DNA from: Methanoregula sp.
Lineage (GTDB): Archaea; Halobacteriota; Methanomicrobia; Methanomicrobiales; Methanospirillaceae
Length of the DNA stretch: 9,838 nucleotides
Direction: 5' to 3'
NCBI GenBank assembly: GCA_003157895.1
Contig: PMKW01000111.1
Span: 1-9,838, forward strand
Shown here: one piece after another, positions 1 through 6,205 of the stretch
Position numbering within the stretch: position 1 is the first letter of the stretch
Layout of the letters: the number at the start of each line of letters is the position of its first letter
Program-made: the position numbers and the translations under genes
Notes under the pieces: generated by a model
What the model saw: only the letters and a program-made list of their open reading frames with translations
Database searches by the model: none
Told to the model about the DNA's origin: nothing

Positions 1-120
1 GATCAGTAAAAACCAGATGATGTAACTGTTTGCAAGGATATTCCCAATCACCGCGATGGTAGGGATTTTCATGGACTGGAGGCCATAATTTTCCTGAGGG
101 TCCAGTACGCGGGTACTCAT
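1..120 (-). CDS. N-terminal fragment of an unidentified membrane protein (cut by window edge)
   Basis: An open frame of 40 codons starts with ATG at 120 and runs off the left end. The peptide begins MSTRVLDPQENYGL; after a second Met at codon 17 (ATG at 72) it becomes hydrophobic (IAVIGNILANSYIIWFLLI), which looks like the first membrane-spanning segment of an integral membrane protein. I do not recognise the family from this fragment. A TATA-like box (minus-strand TTTATA, plus 134-139) lies only about 14 bases before the first ATG. If it is used, transcription would start close to or inside the first codons, so Met17 is a possible alternative start. The gene lies downstream of, and in the same direction as, the intact cyclophilin gene, 59 bases away. 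Confidence that this is coding is fair; no function is assigned. Confidence 0.6.
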   Translation of the reverse strand, partial: MSTRVLDPQENYGLQSMKIPTIAVIGNILANSYIIWFLLI

Positions 121-139
121 ACCAATGATATGGTATAAA
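119..139 (-). promoter_or_regulatory. TATA-like box overlapping a small inverted repeat
   Basis: A perfect inverted repeat, ATACCA-6 nt-TGGTAT (119-136), overlaps both the ATG of the left-edge gene and the minus-strand TTTATA motif at 134-139. A dyad over a TATA box is where an archaeal repressor could block TBP or polymerase. A 6-bp dyad also arises easily by chance, so this is only a candidate operator and promoter. Confidence 0.35.
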
Positions 140-179
140 CGGCTAAAAAGAGAGTGGAATTATTCTGATACGAACAACT

Positions 180-647
180 TCACGCAACTTCGGCTTTCAC
201 AATGACAACTTCCTTGACCGGACGGTCACCGGGACCGGTTTTTGTCTTGCTAATCTTATCAACCACATCCATCCCTTCAACCACCCTGCCGAAGACCGGG
301 TGCTTGCCATCAAGGAAATTATTGTTGACGAGGTTGATAAAAAACTGTGACCCCCCGGTGTTGGGACCTGCGTTAGCCATGGAAATGGTCCCGCGTTCAT
401 TCCGGTTATTGGGTGAAAATTCATCCTTTATAGCGTATCCCGGTCCGCCGCGTCCGGTACCTGTTGGATCGCCACCCTGGATCATGAACCCGTTAATAAC
501 ACGATGGAAGATGACACCGTTGTAGTAGCCTTTCTGTACAAGCGTCTCAAAGTTGCCCGCAGTGACGGGCATATCGTGAGCAAGAGCAATCCTGATCGTG
601 CCCATGTTCGTCTCAAGTGTTACGGTCTTTCCTGTTGGTGCTGTCAT
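180..647 (-). CDS. Cyclophilin-type peptidyl-prolyl cis-trans isomerase, cytoplasmic
   Basis: 155-residue single-domain cyclophilin, the usual length for small prokaryotic cyclophilins; it catalyses cis-trans isomerisation of Xaa-Pro bonds during protein folding. Active-site residues are readable: FHRV with catalytic Arg49, FMIQGG (Phe54, Met55, Gln57), MANAGP (90-95), SQFFI (100-104) and FLDGKH (111-116). The position of human CypA Trp121 is Phe111; that Trp matters for cyclosporin binding, and Phe occurs there in bacterial cyclophilins. There is no signal peptide, so it should act in the cytoplasm. The ATG at 647 has no obvious Shine-Dalgarno sequence; an A/T block at plus 709-722 is a weak promoter candidate. 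It lies directly downstream of a second, lipoprotein-type cyclophilin with closely similar core sequence, suggesting tandem duplication. Confidence 0.95.
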   Translation of the reverse strand: MTAPTGKTVTLETNMGTIRIALAHDMPVTAGNFETLVQKGYYNGVIFHRVINGFMIQGGDPTGTGRGGPGYAIKDEFSPNNRNERGTISMANAGPNTGGSQFFINLVNNNFLDGKHPVFGRVVEGMDVVDKISKTKTGPGDRPVKEVVIVKAEVA

Positions 648-723
648 AATATTCTGGAGGAATATACGATCTCCGGATTCATCTGTCTTGTGAAGCCCCG
701 TTTGGTTGTAGAAAATTTTTCGT

Positions 724-736
724 AATAAAAAAGAGA
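724..736 (-). terminator. T-tract directly after the interrupted cyclophilin
   Basis: On the minus strand the distal stop codon of the lipoprotein cyclophilin (737-739) is followed within a few bases by CTCTTTTTTATT (A6 on plus, 727-732). Short T-tracts right after stop codons are typical archaeal termination signals. Its position after the distal stop, not the TGA at 851, suggests the distal stop is the original gene end. Confidence 0.5.
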
Positions 737-1381
737 TCAGATCATCACGGCACGGATGATGGTGACATTCTGGAGCGGGCGGTTTCCCCCGGCCTGACCG
801 CTGGTCTGTACTTTAGCGATCGAATCGACTACATCCATCCCCTCAACAACTCAACCAAAGACCGGGTGCTTTGTATCAAGGTAATTATTATTCACAAGGT
901 TGATGAAGAACTGTGATCCGCCTGTGTTAGGACCTGCGTTGGCCATGGCGACTGTTCCACGGTCGTTCCGGTTGTTTGCAGTAAATTCATCTTTGATGGT
1001 ATAACCCGGTCCGCCGCGTCCGGTCCCCGTGGGATCCCCTCCCTGGATCATGAACCCGTCCATGACACGGTGGAAGATCACGCCGTTGTAGAAACCCTTC
1101 AGTATAAGCGTTTCGAAGTTACCTGCCGTAACAGGCATCGAAGGAACGAGCGCAATGGTAATGTTTCCCATCGACGTCTCGAGCCGGGCACGTTTCCATG
1201 AATCCGTGGATACCGGTATCGTGGTTACTGGAACCTGATCTGCAGGAGTTACAGTGATGGAACCGGTGTTCGATTCGGTCTTTACCATGTTATCTGTCTG
1301 CTGGGTACACCCCGCACAGAACAACAGCGCTGTGATGAGTATCCCTGTAAGAACTACTAATCGCAAGGATGACATTGCCAT
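737..1381 (-). pseudogene. Lipoprotein-type cyclophilin interrupted by one in-frame TGA
   Basis: Starting at ATG 1381 the frame codes for 176 residues and meets TGA at 851-853. In the same frame, with no indel, translation beyond it gives [15 protein letters not shown] and continues to a second stop at 737-739: a normal cyclophilin C-terminus matching the neighbouring intact copy ([14 protein letters not shown]). The TGA sits at the Arg after HPVFG, so one CGA-to-TGA change explains it. Read through, the protein would have 214 residues. The N-terminus is a lipoprotein signal: Arg7, a hydrophobic stretch, then CAGC with Cys25 as the probable lipidated residue, followed by a Thr/Ser-rich linker to about residue 62. 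The catalytic core is present (FHRV Arg105, FMIQGG, SQFFI, YLDTKH). The stop removes the last 37 residues, including C-terminal strands of the barrel, so the 851-1381 product is probably unstable. An alternative start is ATG at codon 3. Sequencing error, recent decay or stop-codon readthrough are all possible. Confidence 0.8.
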
Positions 1382-1389
1382 TCCGGTTA

Positions 1390-1430
1390 ACTGTAAAAGA
1401 AAATAGAGATTGCGGGGCGATCATGCCCCG
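1390..1430 (-). terminator. GC hairpin plus T-rich tail after the sensor gene
   Basis: A perfect 6-bp stem CGGGGC/GCCCCG (1413-1418 with 1425-1430, 6-nt loop) lies 20 bases past the stop of the sensor gene on the minus strand. It is followed by the T-rich stretch CTCTATTTTCTTTTAC. This would separate the PEGA-sensor operon from the cyclophilin pair; the T-rich stretch could also serve as a weak promoter element for the next gene. Confidence 0.55.
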
Positions 1431-1449
1431 TCATGGTAATCCGGGCTGT

Positions 1450-2121
1450 CTAGTTTCGTTCCTTACCTTTCATACCATAGGTAAAGAGTGTGCCCAGTGC
1501 AATAAGCATTGAGAGGATGCCCGTGGCGAGGATAAGCCCCCCCTTCGAGGTAGCGACGTTATAGTCACTGGCAGACATGTCGATCGCCAGTACGGCATAG
1601 GTATTACCGGTCGAGTCCTCAGTCGCATCATCGACAGGTGCATAGGCTGAGATGAATGAGCCGTATTTCGTGGTGTAGGGCTCCCTTGATGCGGTCGGGG
1701 CCGAGAGGGCAGCAAAGATTTCCATCTTGTCCGGGCTTGTCGAAACTTCCCCTATCTTTGCAGAACCCTGCGGGTCGTCAACCATGAGATCGTCAACAAG
1801 GAAGGTTGCGGTCTGGTCCGGGTTCACCTTGAGGATATAGGCATTGATGATGTTGTCGTCGAGACTGCGCATGGTTTGCAGGTGTTTTACCACTGCGATG
1901 TACTGCGGAGAGGTTTCGTCTCCTGGCTTGATGCCGGTTATATCGCTTGCATTGATCTGCGTGGCCATTACCGCGGCTGTGGATTTCATTCCCTGCTGCA
2001 CGGAATCCTTCAGGGCGTCATTTGAGCTGGTGTAGGCAAACGCCGTGAGCGCGCTGATGACGATGACGACAAGGAATGCACTCACCCAGAGTTTTATTGC
2101 TGCTGGACAGGTTTCTGTCAT
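1450..2121 (-). CDS. Membrane-anchored stand-alone Cache-like sensor domain protein
   Basis: 223 residues with two membrane segments (about 10-30 and 194-215) flanking an extracytoplasmic domain of about 160 residues. The domain reads like the single Cache (PDC-type) ligand-binding domain seen on archaeal and bacterial histidine kinases and diguanylate cyclases: a GDETSPQY helix start, NIINAYILKV strand, a FLVDDLMVDD segment, EPYTTKYGSFISAYAPV, and a closing LAIDMSA strand. The cytoplasmic tail is only about eight residues (MKGKERN), so there is no HAMP, kinase or GGDEF output module. It probably signals through a partner or acts as a ligand-binding surface protein. Its ATG is one base past the stop of the PEGA gene and is preceded by a strong Shine-Dalgarno sequence, so the two are almost certainly co-transcribed and perhaps translationally coupled. 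The gene ends with TAG. The fold is assigned by pattern only. Confidence 0.85.
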   Translation of the reverse strand: MTETCPAAIKLWVSAFLVVIVISALTAFAYTSSNDALKDSVQQGMKSTAAVMATQINASDITGIKPGDETSPQYIAVVKHLQTMRSLDDNIINAYILKVNPDQTATFLVDDLMVDDPQGSAKIGEVSTSPDKMEIFAALSAPTASREPYTTKYGSFISAYAPVDDATEDSTGNTYAVLAIDMSASDYNVATSKGGLILATGILSMLIALGTLFTYGMKGKERN

Positions 2122-2122
2122 T

Positions 2123-3670
2123 TCAGGATCTCCTCCTTAACAATACACCCATACCCAGTATCACGACAAGTTCCCCTGCAAGAAGCGCGGGCGAGAGAGC
2201 TGATTCGGGTGTGGGAGTTGGTGCAGCCTGCAAGCCGATCGCAAGCGGGGTTGTCTGGCCGGCATTGACGGTAGCAGTCGTGGAATAATCGATATATCCG
2301 GTATACTTCAGCAGTACCTGGTGTTGCCCGGCCGCAATGCCATCCGGTGTTGATGGGGTATATCCCCGGAACAGGTTATCGATAAAAATTTGGGCTCCTG
2401 TGGGAGTCGACACGATGTTAAATCCGCCGGTTGCCGGCACTGGCGTCGGTTGTCCTCCTGAGGGAATCAGGATCGCACTGATGGGGGTATCGGCATTAGG
2501 CTGGATGTATACTGTATTGATCCAGTCGTTATACCCGCTGGCGGTTACTTTGAAGATGTGGTTTCCGCTAGTGATGCTGGAAAGGGTCAATGTTCCAGAG
2601 GATGGGATCTTGCCCTGGGAGTTGCTGTCCATCCAGACCGAAGCCCCGGGTATGGACGAGATGGCAACCGTGCCGAACACGGCCGTATTCATAACTGCAT
2701 TCAGTTTCTGGTTGGTGTTGGCAGTGACATATACCGATGCCGTATAATCATTGTAGCCCCACAGACTCAGCCGGAAGCTGTGGCTTCCTGGATACAGGGG
2801 GATGGTCAGGGGTGCTTTTCCTTGGTAATTACCGTCCACATAGACCAGTACAGCATTCGGAGTCGATGTCACCGACACCGTGCCGGTGCTGCGTGGTACC
2901 GGCGGGGATTGCTGGAGGTTCGGGTAATAGGTGGCAGTCTGGCCGGAATAGACATCGATCAACTGGGTGTCCGGTGTATAACCGGATAAGGAAGCTTTCA
3001 TGGAATAGGAACCCGGCGGCAGGTTCGGGATTGTGATCGGGGAATATCCCTGGAAGATACCATCCATGTAAATTGCCGCACCTGCTGGGTTTGACTGGGC
3101 ATAGATTGTCCCTTTCTGGACGATTGGGGGGGTGGTCTGGGTAGGTACCGGGTTGAGCGTTGCATACACAGCAACGTGTTGCTTGTCTGCCGGCATGTTG
3201 GAGAGCGAACCGGACCACGTTGTATACTCTGACTTTGAAACCGTGATGGTCGAGATATGACCGGTAGGACTCACACCGATAGTGCACACACCTTGGGCGA
3301 TCGTGCACTCGTACCGCCCATCAAAATTGACGGACGCACCGTCAACATTGGAGTAGGTGTCGATATAGCCTTTCCCTCCCCCGAGGACTGATGGTTCCGC
3401 GGTAGGTTCTTCTGTCAGTGGTGCCGTGACCGTGGGGATCTCAGTAACCTCTGTGGTCTGGGGGTGGACGGTAGGCAATTCAGTTGGTTCGGCTGTCGGA
3501 GGCTTTACGGTAGGCATTTCCGTGGGTTCTACTGTCCGGAGTTCTGTTTCCTGCTGTGTTACTTGATTAACCGTCACTTCATTATCTTCTGCGGCTACCG
3601 GTATGACAACCGTGATAAAGAGTATGCAAAGGATCGCTGCAATCAGAATTACTGCGAGGGTTTTTTTCAT
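2123..3670 (-). CDS. Secreted PEGA-repeat surface protein with C-terminal membrane anchor
   Basis: 515 residues. The order is: a signal peptide (1-27, KK then a hydrophobic core, cleavage near VAA-ED); a Thr/Pro/Glu-rich low-complexity spacer (about 40-95) with recurring PTE.PTV units; five PEGA-type beta repeats (about 100-172, 187-252, 263-328, 332-402 and 415-480); and a PTPTP linker with a final hydrophobic segment and RRR (491-515). The repeats share the pattern (s)xPxGAxIYxDGxxxGxxPxTI...GxHxxxxxxxGY, for example AAIYMDGIFQGYSPITI and QIFIDNLFRGYTPS. The first repeat is the most divergent and holds the protein's only cysteines outside the signal (Cys122, Cys129), a possible disulfide. 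The tail resembles archaeal tripartite sorting/anchor tails but lacks a PGF motif. The spacer is a likely O-glycosylation zone. PEGA proteins are thought to be envelope or S-layer-associated; no catalytic role is visible. It is first in an operon with the sensor gene. Confidence 0.92.
   Translation of the reverse strand: MKKTLAVILIAAILCILFITVVIPVAAEDNEVTVNQVTQQETELRTVEPTEMPTVKPPTAEPTELPTVHPQTTEVTEIPTVTAPLTEEPTAEPSVLGGGKGYIDTYSNVDGASVNFDGRYECTIAQGVCTIGVSPTGHISTITVSKSEYTTWSGSLSNMPADKQHVAVYATLNPVPTQTTPPIVQKGTIYAQSNPAGAAIYMDGIFQGYSPITIPNLPPGSYSMKASLSGYTPDTQLIDVYSGQTATYYPNLQQSPPVPRSTGTVSVTSTPNAVLVYVDGNYQGKAPLTIPLYPGSHSFRLSLWGYNDYTASVYVTANTNQKLNAVMNTAVFGTVAISSIPGASVWMDSNSQGKIPSSGTLTLSSITSGNHIFKVTASGYNDWINTVYIQPNADTPISAILIPSGGQPTPVPATGGFNIVSTPTGAQIFIDNLFRGYTPSTPDGIAAGQHQVLLKYTGYIDYSTTATVNAGQTTPLAIGLQAAPTPTPESALSPALLAGELVVILGMGVLLRRRS
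2130..2138 (-). promoter_or_regulatory. Strong Shine-Dalgarno inside the end of the PEGA gene
   Basis: Minus-strand AAGGAGGAG lies 8-10 bases upstream of the sensor ATG at 2121 and within the last codons of the PEGA gene. It fixes the sensor start and supports coupled translation of the two genes. Confidence 0.8.
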
Positions 3671-3676
3671 ACTATC

Positions 3677-3716
3677 TCATCCTGTACTGATACAGAAGGT
3701 GAATATGCTATTTATG
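3677..3716 (-). promoter_or_regulatory. Promoter and ribosome-binding site of the PEGA-sensor operon
   Basis: A minus-strand TATA-like ATAAATAG (plus 3708-3716) predicts a start about 26 bases downstream, near 3686. That leaves a leader of about 15 bases containing GGATGA (3677-3682), a modest Shine-Dalgarno, before ATG 3670. The mutually consistent spacing is the support. Confidence 0.5.
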
Positions 3717-3755
3717 TAATATGTTTCATGAGTTTGGGATGAATAACAGGAATAG

Positions 3756-3763
3756 AAAAAAAA
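3756..3763 (-). terminator. T8 tract immediately after the aminotransferase stop
   Basis: On the minus strand the TAA at 3764-3766 is followed directly by eight T residues. There is no strong hairpin. This fits an archaeal intrinsic terminator separating the aminotransferase from the PEGA operon promoter. Confidence 0.6.
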
Positions 3764-4945
3764 TTATCGTTTTCCAAGTCGGCGGATAACCTGTACCAGC
3801 CGGTGCATCCCTTCGGTGATCTGCTTTTCCGGTGCAGAGGAGAAGTTCAACCGTATTGTATCCGTACCCCCACCATCGACGTAGAACGGCAGACCGGGGA
3901 GTACGGCGACTTTTTGTCGTACCCCCTCGTCGAATACCACCCGCGATGATATGCCCGGAGGGAGTGTAGCAGACAGGAACATCCCGCCTTCCGGGTGTGT
4001 ATGGGCGATCTGCGGCAGGAAATCATCGAAGAGATCGCACATAAGCCTGCACTTTCTCTGGTATACCCTGGTGATCTTCCGGATGTGGTCATCGAGGTTA
4101 TTGGTTGTGAGATAGCGGTAGAGGATCATCTGGGAAAGGAAATTGGAGTGAAGATCGGCTGCCTGCTTGACTACATTGAACCGCATGATGATCTCCTTTG
4201 GTGCATACATCCACCCGATCCGCATTCCCGGTGCAACGATCTTGGAAAACGATCCTGATATGACGGCCTGATCCGGCAGGAATTTTTTCACGGGCAGCCG
4301 TGGTCGCGCATCGAAGAAGAGTTCTCCGAAAGCATCGTCTTCGTAAAAGACGGTGTCCGTAGATTTGAGAATATCAGCGACGGCTTTCCGGTTTTCCTGC
4401 GAATACGTCCGTCCCGATGGGTTCTGGGAATTGGGAATACCATAAAAGAATTTTGGCAGGTCTTTTTTCACAAGGGACTCAAAGGCGATAGGGTCAAGCC
4501 CCTTATCTTCGAGAGGAACGGTATGGATGACCGGTTCGTAGAGCGAGAATGCCTCGATTGCCCCGAGGTAACCGGGCCGTTCCATACCGACAGGGTCCCC
4601 GGAGTTCAGGAAGATCTTGGCAAAGAGATCGAGGCACTGCTGGGAGCCGTTCACGATCTGGATCTCACCTGCAGTTGCCGGGATATTCAGGCGGTGTCGG
4701 TACCGGTCCGCGATATATTCCCGAAGGGGGAGATAACCATCGGTGGTAGTATACTGCAGGGCGACACCTGCGTCCTCTTCAAGGACCTCACGGGCTGCCC
4801 GTGTAATGTCCTCGCAGTCGATGAGTTCAGATGATGGTAACCCGCCTGCAAATGAGATGATAGACGGATCAGCTGATACCCGGAATAGTTCATCTAGAAA
4901 TGACTCAGGTGCGCGGTAAATCCTGGCTGCAAAATGGTACTGCAG
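3764..4945 (-). CDS. PLP-dependent aminotransferase (fold type I), non-canonical start
   Basis: A transaminase of the aminoadipate/aromatic (LysN/ARO8-like, MocR-catalytic-domain) group; the exact substrate cannot be read from sequence. Reading from CTG 4945 gives 393 residues, the normal family length. Visible motifs: N-terminal YHFAARIYRAPESF, FAGGLP (32-37), YTTTDGYLPLRE (65-76), NGSQQ (99-103), PNSQNPSG (Asn175), YEDDAFGEL (Asp203 for the pyridine nitrogen), SGSFSK with the Schiff-base Lys235, and TIRLNFS with the carboxylate-binding Arg375. Phe206 is where most relatives have the PLP-contacting Tyr. The frame lacks ATG, GTG or TTG from the stop at 4958-4960 down to GTG 4654, and that GTG lies inside the fold after FAGGLP, so it cannot be the real start. 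CTG 4945 has a GGAG four bases upstream and a TATA box about 42 bases upstream. Alternatively, one extra G in the G6 run would join ATG 4995 to this frame (410 residues). Confidence 0.85.
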   Translation of the reverse strand: MQYHFAARIYRAPESFLDELFRVSADPSIISFAGGLPSSELIDCEDITRAAREVLEEDAGVALQYTTTDGYLPLREYIADRYRHRLNIPATAGEIQIVNGSQQCLDLFAKIFLNSGDPVGMERPGYLGAIEAFSLYEPVIHTVPLEDKGLDPIAFESLVKKDLPKFFYGIPNSQNPSGRTYSQENRKAVADILKSTDTVFYEDDAFGELFFDARPRLPVKKFLPDQAVISGSFSKIVAPGMRIGWMYAPKEIIMRFNVVKQAADLHSNFLSQMILYRYLTTNNLDDHIRKITRVYQRKCRLMCDLFDDFLPQIAHTHPEGGMFLSATLPPGISSRVVFDEGVRQKVAVLPGLPFYVDGGGTDTIRLNFSSAPEKQITEGMHRLVQVIRRLGKR

Positions 4946-4949
4946 GAAA

Positions 4950-4991
4950 CTCCCCCCTTACCAACCGGATTGAACGGATCGGGATATATAT
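4950..4991 (-). promoter_or_regulatory. TATA box and Shine-Dalgarno upstream of the aminotransferase CTG
   Basis: A minus-strand ATATATAT (4984-4991) predicts transcription from about 4961. GGGGGGAG (4950-4957) then lies in a roughly 16-base leader before CTG 4945. The arrangement supports initiation at CTG rather than at the upstream ATG 4995, which would fall before the predicted transcription start. Confidence 0.5.
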
Positions 4992-5108
4992 CCATACCGT
5001 GGATGTTTCCTGTCCTCAGTCTGCGGGTAGTACAACTCTCATAGGGTTCTGTAATGAATAACCAGATACAAACTAATGATCCGCTGGTAGTATTTTTTAG
5101 CAGATACC

Positions 5109-5148
5109 AAAAAAAGAAGAATTTTGTTGTCCCGCGGGCATTGGCCCG
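5109..5148 (-). terminator. Hairpin and T-tract after the HicB-like gene
   Basis: Six bases past the HicB-like stop, the minus strand carries a 5-bp GC stem CGGGC/GCCCG (5135-5139 with 5144-5148, loop of four). About 20 bases later it enters TTCTTCTTTTTTT (A7 on plus, 5109-5115). This is the probable 3' end of the methyltransferase-nuclease-HicB unit. Confidence 0.55.
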
Positions 5149-5153
5149 GAGAC

Positions 5154-5384
5154 TTATGCGGAGTCAGCGACTTCGATCTTGATGATCTCAGAATGGACCG
5201 CTGCAATAGTTTTGTGCAACTCTGCATTCTGGGCTTCCCGCACCACTTCGATTGCTTCACGGATCCGGGCCAAGGCCGCGCCCTGCGTGCTTCCGTATCC
5301 CGTAGCACCCGGAATCTCCACGCACCGGGCGGTAAAACCGCCTTTCTGGTGCGATTCCGTGATAATGGTGTAGTGCATGATCAT
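5154..5384 (-). CDS. HicB-like (UPF0150-type) small protein, orphan
   Basis: 76 residues from ATG 5384 (or 74 from ATG 5378, giving MHYTIITES). It shows the compact HicB half-RNase H-like pattern: an N-terminal strand HYTIITE, a GGFTARCVEIPGATGYGST turn-strand-turn, and a helix ALARIREAIEVVREAQ. In HicAB toxin-antitoxin systems HicB neutralises the mRNA-cleaving toxin HicA and often has a C-terminal DNA-binding domain. Here the C-terminus is only a short helix/strand without a visible helix-turn-helix or ribbon-helix-helix. No HicA-like small basic protein is found on either side: the flanking gaps are 34 and about 160 bases. Solitary HicB-like proteins of this size are common in methanogens and have no assigned role. 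It lies 34 bases after the nuclease-like gene, probably in the same transcript. There is no Shine-Dalgarno at either start. Confidence 0.85.
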   Translation of the reverse strand: MIMHYTIITESHQKGGFTARCVEIPGATGYGSTQGAALARIREAIEVVREAQNAELHKTIAAVHSEIIKIEVADSA

Positions 5385-5418
5385 AGTACGAGGATATCGA
5401 GATTGACATAGTTTGTGG

Positions 5419-6189
5419 TCAGATCTGTCCGTCTCCGTCGTCCGGTACCTGGGTATCTGCCACTTTCCTGCGCTCGTACTCGTCGATATGTACCATGAGT
5501 TGCTCCTTAAATTTTTCCGGGTACTGGTGAACTTCCAAATCGACAAGGAACATACGGGCAGCATCACCGATTGCCTTATGCGGTTTTATCAGGTACCGGA
5601 ATTTTTCCGGCAGGGTATACGAAAAATGAGCAGAAGTGATCGTAGACATGCCGATCCCGAAATTTGTAATAAGGGACACCCGGTCAAGCGATACGTGCTC
5701 CTTAAGATGAAAATAATCTCGTATCTCCTCCTGGAGGTCGCGGATTAAAAAACCGTCCGTTTTAACCCGGGAATACCGGAACGTTTCCATTTCACGGCGG
5801 CGGGCGAAAAAAACAAGGCTATTGATGTTCTTCTGGTTGAGTGCCTGCATGAACTCTTGGAGATCTCGATGCACCCCCGCAATTGTACGGCGTGCCTCCG
5901 TCCGATCCTCAGTACCCAGATGAAACGTTTTGTTAAAAAAATTTGTATGACCCGGTGACGCCAGATTGAATATCCGTCGCTGCCCTTCGATCCGTTTTCC
6001 CACGTCATCCGTGATATTTTTCCAGAGTTCGACGTCGATGGGCCGGTTGAAAGATTTTCCGGTAAATGAGAGCGTGTCTGTATCCGGCTGGTGGATAACC
6101 ACACCAATCTCTATGGGGATCTGCATGCCCTGGTGTGTGCCGTAGATCCCTGCAAATTCCATATCAACGTATGCAGTAGTGGGTGTCAT
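5419..6189 (-). CDS. DEDDh-type 3'-5' exonuclease-like protein
   Basis: 256 residues. The N-terminus YVDMEFAG...IPIEIGVVI matches the Exo I strand of the DEDD exonuclease superfamily (Asp9, Glu11). Near the C-terminus PHKAIGDAARMF matches the Exo III motif HxAxxDA of the DEDDh branch (His204, Asp209). The expected Exo II aspartate is not obvious: VFFARRREMETF (126-137) occupies the place usually held by an HNxxxD segment and offers Glu133 instead; Asp145 or Asp151 are other candidates. Such enzymes remove nucleotides from DNA or RNA 3' ends using two metal ions. The middle (50-125) is charged and atypical for short RNase T-like proteins. ATG 6189 follows the methyltransferase stop by 16 bases, so the two are very likely co-transcribed. 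The gene is confident; activity and substrate are not, and it may be catalytically altered. Confidence 0.8.
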   Translation of the reverse strand: MTPTTAYVDMEFAGIYGTHQGMQIPIEIGVVIHQPDTDTLSFTGKSFNRPIDVELWKNITDDVGKRIEGQRRIFNLASPGHTNFFNKTFHLGTEDRTEARRTIAGVHRDLQEFMQALNQKNINSLVFFARRREMETFRYSRVKTDGFLIRDLQEEIRDYFHLKEHVSLDRVSLITNFGIGMSTITSAHFSYTLPEKFRYLIKPHKAIGDAARMFLVDLEVHQYPEKFKEQLMVHIDEYERRKVADTQVPDDGDGQI

Positions 6190-6205
6190 TCGTGAGTTTT
6201 TTTGA

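Noticed and set aside
851..853. Selenocysteine or pyrrolysine recoding of the TGA
   Set aside because: The codon is TGA, not TAG, so pyrrolysine is excluded. The aligned residue is Arg and I see no SECIS-like structure, so selenocysteine is improbable.
5385..5567. Upstream extension of the HicB-like frame
   Set aside because: The extra 61 residues lie mostly inside the nuclease-like gene in another frame and have no family match; HicB-like proteins start at the MHYTII strand.
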